Origin: JBMOKT01 sp049323895
GTDB taxonomy: Bacteria > Bacillota > Peptococcia > Peptococcales > BICA1-8
Assembly: GCA_049323895.1 (NCBI GenBank)
Contig: JBMOKT010000040.1
Span: 1 to 30,265 of the forward strand
DNA length: 30,265 nucleotides
Direction: 5' to 3'
Below are positions 8,695 to 16,051 of the stretch, in pieces. The notes beneath the pieces were generated by a model. That model was given only the letters and a program-made list of their open reading frames with translations, searched no databases and was not told where the DNA came from. The translations under genes and the position numbers were made by a program. The number at the start of each line of letters is the position of its first letter. The first letter of the stretch is position 1.

Positions 8695-8723
8695 ATTATA
8701 TTTTCTGTTTACAATTGCGTCAA
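8695..8723 (-). promoter_or_regulatory. Sigma-A-type promoter for the aldolase-kinase unit
   Basis: On the minus strand TTGACG (8723-8718), a 17-bp spacer and TATAAT (8700-8695). Close to consensus with ideal spacing, immediately upstream of the operator. Confidence 0.75.
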
Positions 8724-8760
8724 TAAGTAATTACTAGAATTAATTTAATGTATAAAAGCA

Positions 8761-8792
8761 AAAAGTGCTTACCTAGATGTGGTAAACACTTA
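8761..8792 (-). terminator. Terminator of the gntR gene
   Basis: Inverted repeat AAGTGCTTACC (8763-8773) and GGTAAACACTT (8781-8791) with one mismatch and a 7-base loop. On the minus strand it is followed by five T residues, about 30 bp after the regulator's stop codon. Confidence 0.75.
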
Positions 8793-8820
8793 AATTAAAT
8801 TCAACTATAGGGAAAATTTT

Positions 8821-9585
8821 TTATTTATGAACATGTTCCAGTACTAACCCCTCGTTTTCCGTGGCAGTCGAACTATCCAACTGTACACGGTAACTATACA
8901 TATCAGCCCTGTATCTATTGATTGAAACCTCTAATGCTTTCTCACCTTTAAAAACGGTCCTCTTCATAACCAAAAGAGGTACTCCTGCTTCAATTTTCAA
9001 ATACTTGGCAATTTCTTCATCGGCAACAGCGGCCGTAATTATTTGGTCCGCTTTTTCTAACGAAACACCAACCCCATTTAAAATTTCGTACATTCCCCTG
9101 CTTGTAAGGTCATGTTTCATTAATTCTTTCCCAGGGTCATTGGACCAGTAGCTATCGACATAGACAACGGGTCTGCCATTCATTTTTTGAATTTTACGAA
9201 TCAATACTAGTTTCTCTTCTTCAAAATCCTTCAGTTCGGGGACTTCTTCCAAAAGCTTTTCGGTAAGTTTTATTTCTTCAATTTTAAGAACATCGGAACT
9301 AGGAACCATGCCTTTAGCTCTTATTTCCTCATAAAAACCCGTTAAGCGTTTGATAGTTTCAACCATTTCACTTTTGACGAAGGTACCTTTGCCTGGTTTC
9401 CTTTCCAGCCAACCTTCTTTTACCAACTCATATATGGCTCTGCGAACAGTAGTACTGCTCACATTGTATTTCTCCATCAGTTGTTTATCAGTAGGGAATA
9501 GGTCTCCTGACTTCCAGAAACCATTTTTAAGACCGTCTCTTAATTCTTGGGTTATTCTATAATGAAGCGGTAAAGCATCATGCAT
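8821..9585 (-). CDS. GntR-family (HutC/UTRA) transcriptional regulator
   Basis: A 254-residue regulator. Residues about 5-70 form the GntR winged helix-turn-helix (QLMEKYNVSSTTVRRAIYEL, then LERKPGKGTFV). The rest is a UTRA effector domain of the HutC type, which normally binds a small sugar or sugar phosphate. The ATG at 9585 is preferred because GGAGGG lies 7 bp upstream; a TTG five codons earlier would sit on that site. The gene precedes the aldolase operon, and its own leader carries the same operator found at three other promoters here, so it is probably an autoregulated repressor of the whole set. Effector is unknown; sulfoquinovose or a phosphorylated sulfosugar would fit. Confidence 0.9.
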   Translation of the reverse strand: MHDALPLHYRITQELRDGLKNGFWKSGDLFPTDKQLMEKYNVSSTTVRRAIYELVKEGWLERKPGKGTFVKSEMVETIKRLTGFYEEIRAKGMVPSSDVLKIEEIKLTEKLLEEVPELKDFEEEKLVLIRKIQKMNGRPVVYVDSYWSNDPGKELMKHDLTSRGMYEILNGVGVSLEKADQIITAAVADEEIAKYLKIEAGVPLLVMKRTVFKGEKALEVSINRYRADMYSYRVQLDSSTATENEGLVLEHVHK

Positions 9586-9598
9586 CTTTTCACCCTCC

Positions 9599-9612
9599 AA
9601 TATTACAATATT
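9599..9612. promoter_or_regulatory. Operator upstream of the gntR gene
   Basis: AATATTACAATATT is the reverse complement of the core in 6426-6455. It lies between the -10 box and the ribosome-binding site of the regulator gene, so binding would give autorepression. Confidence 0.75.
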
Positions 9613-9629
9613 ACAATGTATACGAGTTA

Positions 9630-9658
9630 ATTATATTTGTTTGATTTTAAAATTACAA
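9630..9658 (-). promoter_or_regulatory. Sigma-A-type promoter for gntR
   Basis: On the minus strand TTGTAA (9658-9653), a 17-bp spacer and TATAAT (9635-9630), followed 17 bp later by the operator. Confidence 0.65.
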
Positions 9659-9681
9659 CAAGATTTGACATATTTATATTC

Positions 9682-10326
9682 TCAATAAAAGGGACTTTTT
9701 GCTTCTAACCTATAAATTGGCAATCCCTTACTTACATATTTTAATTCATACTCAGTCGGAATATTGTTTTCGGGAAGATTATTGTATAGGTTCAGACTAA
9801 TATTTTGCAGCTTCCAATTATTATTGGCAAATTCGTTTAAAGAGAATTCAAAAAGCTGTTCATTATCGGTTTTTAAATGGATTTCCCCTTTTCTTACCAA
9901 TACTTTCTTGTAGATATTTAAAAAGCCGCTATGGGTCAGCCGTCTTTTTGCATGCCTTACCTTGGGCCAGGGGTCGCAAAAATTTATATAAATCCTTTCT
10001 ACTTCATCTTCTCCAAAATATCTGTCTATTTCCTTAATATCTGTCCAGATAAAACCCAAATTCTTTGGAAGGGCTAAAGAGTTTTTGATGCCTGCTAAAA
10101 GCACTTCCTCCCGCAATTCCAATCCTAAATAATTTATATCAGGATTTTGCTCCGCGAGAGTCCGGACAAATGTCCCTTTGCCCATGCCCAATTCAAGATG
10201 GAGAGGGTTGGAGTTATTAAAGCAGCTGTACCATTTTCCTTTGAACTCTTCCGGTTTCAATACCAGGGGTGGAGAAAAGGTTAGTATTTCTTCTTTAGTC
10301 CCCGGTCTTCTTCTGATTCTACTCAT
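9682..10326 (-). CDS. trmB: tRNA (guanine-N7-)-methyltransferase TrmB
   Basis: An S-adenosylmethionine-dependent methyltransferase that makes m7G46 in the variable loop of tRNAs. At 214 residues it is of normal length. LELGMGKGTF (about 46-55) is the SAM-binding loop and INFCDPWPKVRHAKRR (about 114-129) is the TrmB signature with the acidic and proline-tryptophan active-site motif. AGAGGTG lies just before the ATG. It stands alone, next to but probably not part of the sulfosugar regulon: about 80 bp and a promoter separate it from gntR. The intergenic heptamer repeat begins right behind its ribosome-binding site. Confidence 0.95.
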   Translation of the reverse strand: MSRIRRRPGTKEEILTFSPPLVLKPEEFKGKWYSCFNNSNPLHLELGMGKGTFVRTLAEQNPDINYLGLELREEVLLAGIKNSLALPKNLGFIWTDIKEIDRYFGEDEVERIYINFCDPWPKVRHAKRRLTHSGFLNIYKKVLVRKGEIHLKTDNEQLFEFSLNEFANNNWKLQNISLNLYNNLPENNIPTEYELKYVSKGLPIYRLEAKSPFY

Positions 10327-10338
10327 TGAGCACCTCTT

Positions 10339-10473
10339 AGTTAGTGACTAGTGACTGGTGACTAGTTAAGTTAAAATATAAGTGGCTAGTTGTTAGTGGC
10401 TAGTGGCTAGAATAAGAGTTACTAGTTACTAGTGACTGGTTTGATAGTTTGAAAGTGTGATAGTTTGATAGTA
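10339..10473. repeat. Intergenic TAGTGAC/TAGTGGC-type repeat, copy B (longest)
   Basis: Tandem heptamers TAGTGAC-TAGTGAC-TGGTGAC, then GTGGCTAGTTGTTAGTG with further TAGTGGC units, then TACTAGTTACTAGTGACTGG. It ends with the 23-bp segment at 10442-10464 that also ends copy A. The following bases to about 10550 (GACGTGT, TGTGACATC) faintly resemble those after copy A. No gene lies between 10327 and 10696. Confidence 0.85.
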
Positions 10474-10587
10474 AAAGACGTGTCACCATAAATGCAAAGA
10501 TTATTGACGTGCACCGTTACATTGTGACATCGAACACTTTTTCACTCTTTCACTATTCTTAGTATTTTTTTATTTTACCACTTGTTT

Positions 10588-10615
10588 TTGAAGAGATACA
10601 TATATTTTTTATATT
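10588..10615 (+). promoter_or_regulatory. Possible promoter for the hydroxyacid dehydrogenase gene
   Basis: TTGAAG (10588-10593), a 16-bp spacer and TATATT (10610-10615), about 80 bp before the start codon. The region is very AT-rich, so chance matches are likely. Confidence 0.35.
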
Positions 10616-10696
10616 TGCTATCTAAGCAGGAGATTTTAGGCTTTTTTAAGAAATACTTTAACTAAATATTTGAAGATTTTACGGAGGTATTTATTG

Positions 10697-11683
10697 ATGG
10701 AAAGAAAAAAAATACTAGTTAACAATTTACTCCCTTCCAAAGGTCTTGAAAAACTATATGAAAATTTTGAGGTCATTGCTCCGGAACAAACCAAATTTAC
10801 AAAGGAAGAGATATTAAAATACATTCCCCAATGTCAAGGACTGCTTTCTGCTGCCTTTAAAATTGACAAAGATATTATGGGTGCGGGGGTTCAGTTGGAA
10901 ATTATCAGCAACTTTGGTGCAGGCTATGATAATGTGGATATTGCCTATGCTACCCAAAAGGGCATAATGGTTACCAATATACCCAACACGGTAACCCAGT
11001 CAACCGCAGAGTTAACTCTAGGACTGATAATTTCACTGTTAAGGAGGGTAGTTGAGGGTGATAGGAGGTTAAGGCCTAAAATTCACCATGCCTGGGGTCC
11101 TTCCGACTTTCTTGGTGATACACTGGCTGGTAAAACTCTTGGTATAATCGGCATGGGACGCATAGGACTAGCCACTGCCAGACTGGCTCAGGCATTTGGA
11201 ATGGAAGTAGTTTACCAAAAGCGTACTTCGTATTCGCAGGAGGTAGAGGATCAACTGAGTATCAAACATTTACCCTTTGATGAGCTTTTAGAAAGAGCAG
11301 ATGTAGTTTCCCTCCATTGCCCATTGACTCCTGAAACTCATCATTTAATAAATGAGAAAACTTTAAAAGCCATGAAGCCTTCCGCATTTTTAATCAATAC
11401 CGCCCGGGGTCCCGTTGTGGACGAGGTCGCTTTGCTTGCTGCATTAAAAACAGGAGTAATCAAGGGCGCTGCTTTAGATGTATATGAGTTTGAACCAGAA
11501 GTGACCGAAGGCTTGCTGGAGTTGGATAATGTTATTTTAACCCCACATATAGGTTCATCCACCCTGGAGACCAGAACAAACATGACACAGGAATGTGTAA
11601 AGCATTTGATTGATTATTTTTCAGGCAGGAAGCCGACACACATAGTAAATCCCGAATATATAAACAATAGGAACCAGGCATAA
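10697..11683 (+). CDS. D-isomer-specific 2-hydroxyacid dehydrogenase
   Basis: An NAD(P)-dependent cytoplasmic dehydrogenase of 328 residues in the glyoxylate/hydroxypyruvate reductase, phosphoglycerate dehydrogenase and D-lactate dehydrogenase superfamily. The central Rossmann segment reads TLGIIGMGRIGLATARLAQA. The catalytic triad positions are visible as Arg in NTARGPVVDE, Glu in DVYEFEPE and His in TPHIGSST. The ATG at 10697 has GGAGG 9 bp upstream; an in-frame TTG at 10670 lies before that site and is rejected. It is single and on the opposite strand to the sulfosugar genes, with no shared operator. The exact substrate is not readable; because (S)-sulfolactate dehydrogenase SlcC belongs to this superfamily, a link to sulfonates is possible but weak. 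Confidence 0.88.
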   Translation: MERKKILVNNLLPSKGLEKLYENFEVIAPEQTKFTKEEILKYIPQCQGLLSAAFKIDKDIMGAGVQLEIISNFGAGYDNVDIAYATQKGIMVTNIPNTVTQSTAELTLGLIISLLRRVVEGDRRLRPKIHHAWGPSDFLGDTLAGKTLGIIGMGRIGLATARLAQAFGMEVVYQKRTSYSQEVEDQLSIKHLPFDELLERADVVSLHCPLTPETHHLINEKTLKAMKPSAFLINTARGPVVDEVALLAALKTGVIKGAALDVYEFEPEVTEGLLELDNVILTPHIGSSTLETRTNMTQECVKHLIDYFSGRKPTHIVNPEYINNRNQA

Positions 11684-11700
11684 GCTTGGTTCCCTTTGTT
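11670..11700 (+). terminator. Terminator overlapping the stop codon of the dehydrogenase
   Basis: GGAACCA (11670-11676) pairs with TGGTTCC (11687-11693), with the TAA stop inside the loop, followed by CTTTGTTT. The T-run is imperfect. Confidence 0.55.
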
Positions 11701-11789
11701 TATATACTGGGATTTGCAAGGTAAAGGTAATCTTTAGAGTAATCTCGCTGGTCAGTTAAGCTTCTGGGTAATATAGTGGGACAGGTAAA

Positions 11790-11816
11790 GCACTAGCCAC
11801 TAACAACTAGCCACTG
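11790..11816 (-). repeat. Intergenic TAGTGGC repeat, copy C, invading a gene end
   Basis: On the minus strand it reads AGTGGCTAGTTGTTAGTG and on into GCTAGTG, matching copies B, D and E. It overlaps the last codons and the TAG stop of the polysaccharide deacetylase gene. Confidence 0.85.
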
Positions 11817-12766
11817 GTTTTGCCCGCCTTTTCTTCCTTCACCGTTTGTTCCGGGGTGATGTTCTTAATCTTAAAGTAGAAATATGCCATATCATCGTTA
11901 GGCCTTATATAGGTCCGGGGCAGTTCTAAAATGGGCGAGTCAGCGACAGTTAGTCCTGGATTGGTAGTTAGACCTATCTCATACCCAACTGCTTGGGCAA
12001 CTTCAGTAACCGCTTGGTTATAATCACCATATGGATAGGCAATTACCTTGGGAGTGTATCCCAGTTTGTGCTCCATTTTGGCCTTGGCAAGCAGCAGATC
12101 ATCAAAAATCCTGGTCCGCCACTCCTCATCACTTTCAAATCTCTGTTCCTTATACAGGTATACCCGATTGGTCAGAGCTGGTGCTGTTTTCTTATTGTCG
12201 ATAACCTCATAGATATGCTGATTATAGGTATGGGAGCCAAATTCTATTAATCCAGAATCTACCATTTCCCTCATTTGTTCCCAGGATAAATGGGTAAGCT
12301 TTTCGGGATCAAATTCAGCAGTAGTTTCTTCCTGGATAGTTTTTACTACTACATTTATAGTCGCCTTCATATTATATTTTTTTAGTATAGGAAAAGCATA
12401 AATGTAATTGCTTTCATAACCGTCATCAAAGGTAATGGAAAACACCTTTTCCTCAGCCATTTTGCCCTCCCTCATCATCTCAGCAAGTTCACTGACAGTA
12501 ACACTGCTAAAGCCCATATCCTTTAAAAGCTTGATTTGGTTTTCAAACTGCACTGGGGTGATGATTTCATCGTTATAGGGTATGCCCAAACCAGGGGGCG
12601 CCAAATGGTGGTAAATGATAATAGGGACATTCACCGGATAAGATATCTCCTCCACAATGGCCGGCGGTGGCGGCGGAGGAGGAATAATTTCCTCGGGCTT
12701 AATCTCCGGCTGAGGTGTCAGCAAATAGGCAGTAGTCACTAATACCGCTACAATTTCATGAAACAT
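11807..12766 (-). CDS. Secreted or membrane-anchored polysaccharide deacetylase (CE4, NodB domain)
   Basis: A 319-residue protein with a hydrophobic N-terminal segment (3-18), a proline-rich linker (about 29-35) and a NodB domain. The catalytic/metal motif TFDDGYE has Asp114 and Asp115, the HxxxxH metal motif GSHTYNQH has His179 and His184, and AYPYGDYN is the later substrate-groove motif. Such enzymes deacetylate peptidoglycan or other N-acetylhexosamine polymers outside the cell. The gene starts 9 bp after the LOG-family gene, with its GGAGG inside that gene's end, so translation is probably coupled. The final Ser-Gly-stop is encoded by an intergenic repeat, so the natural C-terminus may have been altered. 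Confidence 0.9.
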   Translation of the reverse strand: MFHEIVAVLVTTAYLLTPQPEIKPEEIIPPPPPPPAIVEEISYPVNVPIIIYHHLAPPGLGIPYNDEIITPVQFENQIKLLKDMGFSSVTVSELAEMMREGKMAEEKVFSITFDDGYESNYIYAFPILKKYNMKATINVVVKTIQEETTAEFDPEKLTHLSWEQMREMVDSGLIEFGSHTYNQHIYEVIDNKKTAPALTNRVYLYKEQRFESDEEWRTRIFDDLLLAKAKMEHKLGYTPKVIAYPYGDYNQAVTEVAQAVGYEIGLTTNPGLTVADSPILELPRTYIRPNDDMAYFYFKIKNITPEQTVKEEKAGKTSG

Positions 12767-12774
12767 ATTGGCTT

Positions 12775-13371
12775 TTACACCTCCCTTTTCTCACCAGCAT
12801 GGGTCAGCCATTTTGCACTCCACTCCTGGGGAATATAGTTTTCAATGTAGTCCAAGGCATTTTCAATATTCTTAGCAACATGGTATAAATCCCGGGACTC
12901 AACCTTTGCAAAGTCTTGGTTAATTATATTTTCAAAAACCTCAATCAATCCATCATAGAAATTATTGGTATTTAAAATTACTATCGGTTTGTTATGGTAT
13001 CTTAACTGCTTTAAGGTGATTATTTCCAGAAGCTCCTCCAAAGTCCCAAACCCTCCCGGCAAGGCAATAAAACCATGAGCCCTATTATCCATGATGGACT
13101 TTCGCTCCCGCAAATCTGTAGTTACTATTAATTCATCGCTTTTGTCATAAACAATACCCTTTTGGTTAAGGACCTCGGGGATAACCCCTACAACTTGTCC
13201 ACCATGGCTATGTACAGCTTTTGCAGTCTCCCCCATCAGTCCCACCATACCGCCCCCAAAAATCAAGCCAAAACCCTTTTGGGCCATTTGGGTCCCTAAC
13301 TCTTTAGCTGCTAAAAAATATTTTTTATCTACAATACAACTGGAAGAGCTATATACACAAAGATACTTCAT
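12775..13371 (-). CDS. LOG-family protein (TIGR00730 Rossmann fold)
   Basis: A 198-residue protein of the lysine-decarboxylase-like LOG family. GGGMVGLMG (about 38-46) and PGGFGTLEE (about 103-111) are the diagnostic nucleotide-binding motifs. Characterised members are cytokinin riboside 5'-monophosphate phosphoribohydrolases, which split nucleoside monophosphates to base and ribose 5-phosphate; the bacterial role is often purine salvage or unknown. The ATG at 13371 (MKYLCVY) has AAAGGTGG upstream; an in-frame TTG ten codons earlier is less likely. It forms a two-gene unit with the deacetylase. Confidence 0.9.
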   Translation of the reverse strand: MKYLCVYSSSSCIVDKKYFLAAKELGTQMAQKGFGLIFGGGMVGLMGETAKAVHSHGGQVVGVIPEVLNQKGIVYDKSDELIVTTDLRERKSIMDNRAHGFIALPGGFGTLEELLEIITLKQLRYHNKPIVILNTNNFYDGLIEVFENIINQDFAKVESRDLYHVAKNIENALDYIENYIPQEWSAKWLTHAGEKREV

Positions 13372-13429
13372 TTTTATGGTCCACCTTTCATTGTATGACA
13401 AGCAAGTAGCCTTTTTTGCCTATTATTAT

Positions 13430-13457
13430 ATTATACCACCTTATTATCATTGGTAAA
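13430..13457 (-). promoter_or_regulatory. Possible promoter of the LOG-deacetylase unit
   Basis: On the minus strand TTTACC (13457-13452), a 16-bp spacer and a perfect TATAAT (13435-13430), 59 bp before the start codon. Confidence 0.5.
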
Positions 13458-13490
13458 AAAAAACACGGCAATAAATGCCGTTTTTTTAAG
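13456..13490. terminator. Terminator after the GH116 gene
   Basis: ACGGCA, loop ATAAA, TGCCGT, flanked by A-runs and T-runs on both sides, so it can act in either direction. It lies about 80 bp after the GH31-GH116 operon. Confidence 0.75.
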
Positions 13491-13491
13491 T

Positions 13492-13522
13492 TGCTAGTGG
13501 CTAGTTGGTTAGTGGCTCGTGG
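13492..13522 (+). repeat. Intergenic TAGTGGC repeat, copy D
   Basis: GCTAGTGGCTAGTTGGTTAG followed by TGGCTCGTGG. It is directly adjacent to the terminator at 13456-13490 and resembles copies B, C and E with one inserted G. Confidence 0.8.
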
Positions 13523-13568
13523 ACATCTTTTTATGTTCAGCCAGGAAATAAGTCAACCTTATTTATAG

Positions 13569-15998
13569 CTACAGAAGCCAGATGGAGAGGGGGCGCATGT
13601 TTAGGGGAGCTCGATAATTCCCGTGGTTGTCCCAGGCGGCAGGAGTTCTAAATTGCAGCCCGGAACCTTTATAAATCATGTTTCTGAGATTTTCGGCCAA
13701 GTAATGGGCTTGATCCGTTAGACCATACTCATAAAGCATGGCGGTAAAAATCCAGGCAGAACCAACTAAGACTTCGTTTACCTGCAGTTCTTCTCCCCCA
13801 TCACGGTCATAATGCTGCCGCCCGGGCTCAGCTACTAAAAGAGGACCGAATTTTCCCCGGGCATAAGCCATAAGATTGTTTTCATAAATACTCTTTAAAT
13901 GTGAGATAGCCTGCTCAACTGGAATTAAGTCACCAAGACCTGCTTTTTTAGCCATAAATATACCTAAAAGGGAATCAGTCATACTGGCATTTTTATATTT
14001 ACCCAGGTCATTGGTTTTAAAGTACTCTCCATTCCACAGGGTTTGTAATGTTTTTTGAGCTTTAGCAAGTTTCTCGCTATAATATTGGGCTTTTTCTTTA
14101 TCAAATACCTCTGCCAGCTGTGCCATTACTGCCCAAGCACCAATACAAAGACCCCCTGCATAGGTGGACAATCCCTTCATATCCAGGTTATCCCAGGTGC
14201 TGTCTCCAAAATCTGTATGTTTGGGAATACCCAGTTCTTCCTTATCCTGGTTTGCAGTAAAATTAGCAATTTCCACAAGTATGTCATACTCTTCCTTAGT
14301 CACTTTACTGCCCATCAACTGTTTGTGAAGATAAAAAGCAATAATAAATGCAGGATTATGATCCTTCCAGAGATTGGGGTCATCCCGGTGAACGTAACCG
14401 TTTAGCTGAACCCAGGGGTCCTCAGGAGCACTTCCCATGTCATGTGGAAGCTTTCCATAAACAAGGTTTTCTTCCAGGGTAGCCGTTCGATAAACCATGT
14501 GCTTTCTTCGATCTGCTACCAGGGCACTTGCCAGATAATCACTAAAAACATTTTCCGCTAACCGAGGCCAATGTTTGCTTAAGGCCGCAAAGGCATAAAC
14601 CCATAAATCTAAAGTATTGTAATAATAATACCCTGTATCAAACCCTTCCAGAATGCCAAAATGCCACTTTTCCTTTAGCTTAGGTATTTTTTCAACGTGA
14701 CCTTCTACCGGGGAGGTTACCCATACACTCCCTCCGGCAACAATAAAATAAAGCTCGTTAATTTGTGCACCCTTTACTTTTTCCGGCAAATAACCCTTGT
14801 TTTCCATTTCTTGACGGTGCCAGCTATCTATATCTCTTATCCACTGGGCGTTAGCATCAATTGCGTACTTTGCCATCTGCAAAGATTTTTCAAAAGTTGC
14901 ACCAAATTTTTCTGTATAAGCTTTGTACCATTTGCGGCCAGCTCCAAAAGAGGTCACAGGCATATCCATGGTTATGGTAAACAGCAATTGTTTTTCCTGC
15001 CCGGAAGTTAAGATTGTGTCGGCCGCAAGGGCGCTGGCGATAGGCTCATGCCAATGGGCTTGCCAACTGGTATTATCATTATTTAACTTGCCCTTTGTAC
15101 GGAAAATGCTTTCCATATTGGCAATTGTATATTTTTGTTCCGGATCCTTTTCCCCAGTATTAATTTGTTCCGCCCTAAAGCATGGTTTATAGCTTAAATT
15201 CCAGTTGCTTTTTCCCTCTAGGGATAACACTATATTTCCCAGCATATCATCTTGGTGTTTAACAGCTGTGACTTTAGACTGAATGATATGGCATTGGCTA
15301 TGTGTTACCTCTCCTAATTCACCCGAGTTACCTGCATACTGCAGGCTGGGCCATTGGAAATTCTGCCGTACTTCTGTAGCAGCGTGGGGCAGCCTCCACC
15401 CAAGAAGATTAGGCCAGGACAATCCTATGCTTAATTCAATTTTTTCTGCAACCTTTGACTTTACATAAAAATTAAAGCAGGTTACAGGCAAAGAGCTGTC
15501 TTGATAATTATGGGGAATAGTTGGTGAATAATATTCCATCAGCAGTTCAAAAGGCAGTTCTTCTGAATTATAGTATTCATAAACAAATGGGAAAAGGCAG
15601 GCGTATTCCATTTGACTTTCTTGAAAGTCCCCTGTACCTATTCTTAATCTTTTATAGTGAATTTTTTCATCCATCTTCCAGCGCAGCATAAAAAATGCAG
15701 GTTCAATAACTTCATGCTGGTGAACACCTTGCTGCAGATGCCAGCGATTGAACAGCCCGGCAAAATCTCTGGAAAAATTACTTGTTCCAATACCTCCCAG
15801 CAAGGGTCCATTTAATGGTCCGTCATCGTGACTGCCAAATTTAGCCTTATAGGGAGGCTTATAAGCAGGATTTTTAATATAGTACGATCTGAATTCCAAA
15901 GATTTCTTAGTATAATATTGGCTATTATTTGCAAATTGAAAGTGAAAACCATAGCCTTTTGCCCTATTAAATCTTGCAATTGCACTTTCCCAGGACAT
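13569..15998 (-). CDS. GH116 (GBA2-type, DUF608) glycosidase
   Basis: An 809-residue retaining beta-glycosidase-like enzyme. The nucleophile position is Glu415 in NELYFIVAGGSVW and the acid/base is Asp603 in STWDNLDMKG followed by STYAGGLCIGAW, matching human GBA2 and Thermoanaerobacterium GH116. HDMG (519-522) is another subsite motif. No signal peptide, so it is cytoplasmic. The ATG at 15998 has GGAGGTG just upstream; a longer reading overlaps that site. It follows the sulfoquinovosidase by 53 bp on one transcript under the shared operator. Characterised members hydrolyse beta-glucosides, beta-xylosides or glucosylceramide. Its job here is unknown; action on a co-imported plant or thylakoid glycoside, or on an SQ-containing conjugate, is inference. 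Confidence 0.85.
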   Translation of the reverse strand: MSWESAIARFNRAKGYGFHFQFANNSQYYTKKSLEFRSYYIKNPAYKPPYKAKFGSHDDGPLNGPLLGGIGTSNFSRDFAGLFNRWHLQQGVHQHEVIEPAFFMLRWKMDEKIHYKRLRIGTGDFQESQMEYACLFPFVYEYYNSEELPFELLMEYYSPTIPHNYQDSSLPVTCFNFYVKSKVAEKIELSIGLSWPNLLGWRLPHAATEVRQNFQWPSLQYAGNSGELGEVTHSQCHIIQSKVTAVKHQDDMLGNIVLSLEGKSNWNLSYKPCFRAEQINTGEKDPEQKYTIANMESIFRTKGKLNNDNTSWQAHWHEPIASALAADTILTSGQEKQLLFTITMDMPVTSFGAGRKWYKAYTEKFGATFEKSLQMAKYAIDANAQWIRDIDSWHRQEMENKGYLPEKVKGAQINELYFIVAGGSVWVTSPVEGHVEKIPKLKEKWHFGILEGFDTGYYYYNTLDLWVYAFAALSKHWPRLAENVFSDYLASALVADRRKHMVYRTATLEENLVYGKLPHDMGSAPEDPWVQLNGYVHRDDPNLWKDHNPAFIIAFYLHKQLMGSKVTKEEYDILVEIANFTANQDKEELGIPKHTDFGDSTWDNLDMKGLSTYAGGLCIGAWAVMAQLAEVFDKEKAQYYSEKLAKAQKTLQTLWNGEYFKTNDLGKYKNASMTDSLLGIFMAKKAGLGDLIPVEQAISHLKSIYENNLMAYARGKFGPLLVAEPGRQHYDRDGGEELQVNEVLVGSAWIFTAMLYEYGLTDQAHYLAENLRNMIYKGSGLQFRTPAAWDNHGNYRAPLNMRPLSIWLL

Positions 15999-16051
15999 AT
16001 CATAACACCTCCAATAAATAAGGAACGGGGACATCCCTGCCCCCTAATATC

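Noticed and set aside
10697..11683. The hydroxyacid dehydrogenase as the missing sulfolactaldehyde reductase
   Set aside because: Known SLA reductases belong to the beta-hydroxyacid dehydrogenase family; this D-2-hydroxyacid dehydrogenase acts on 2-keto acids, is on the opposite strand and lacks the shared operator.
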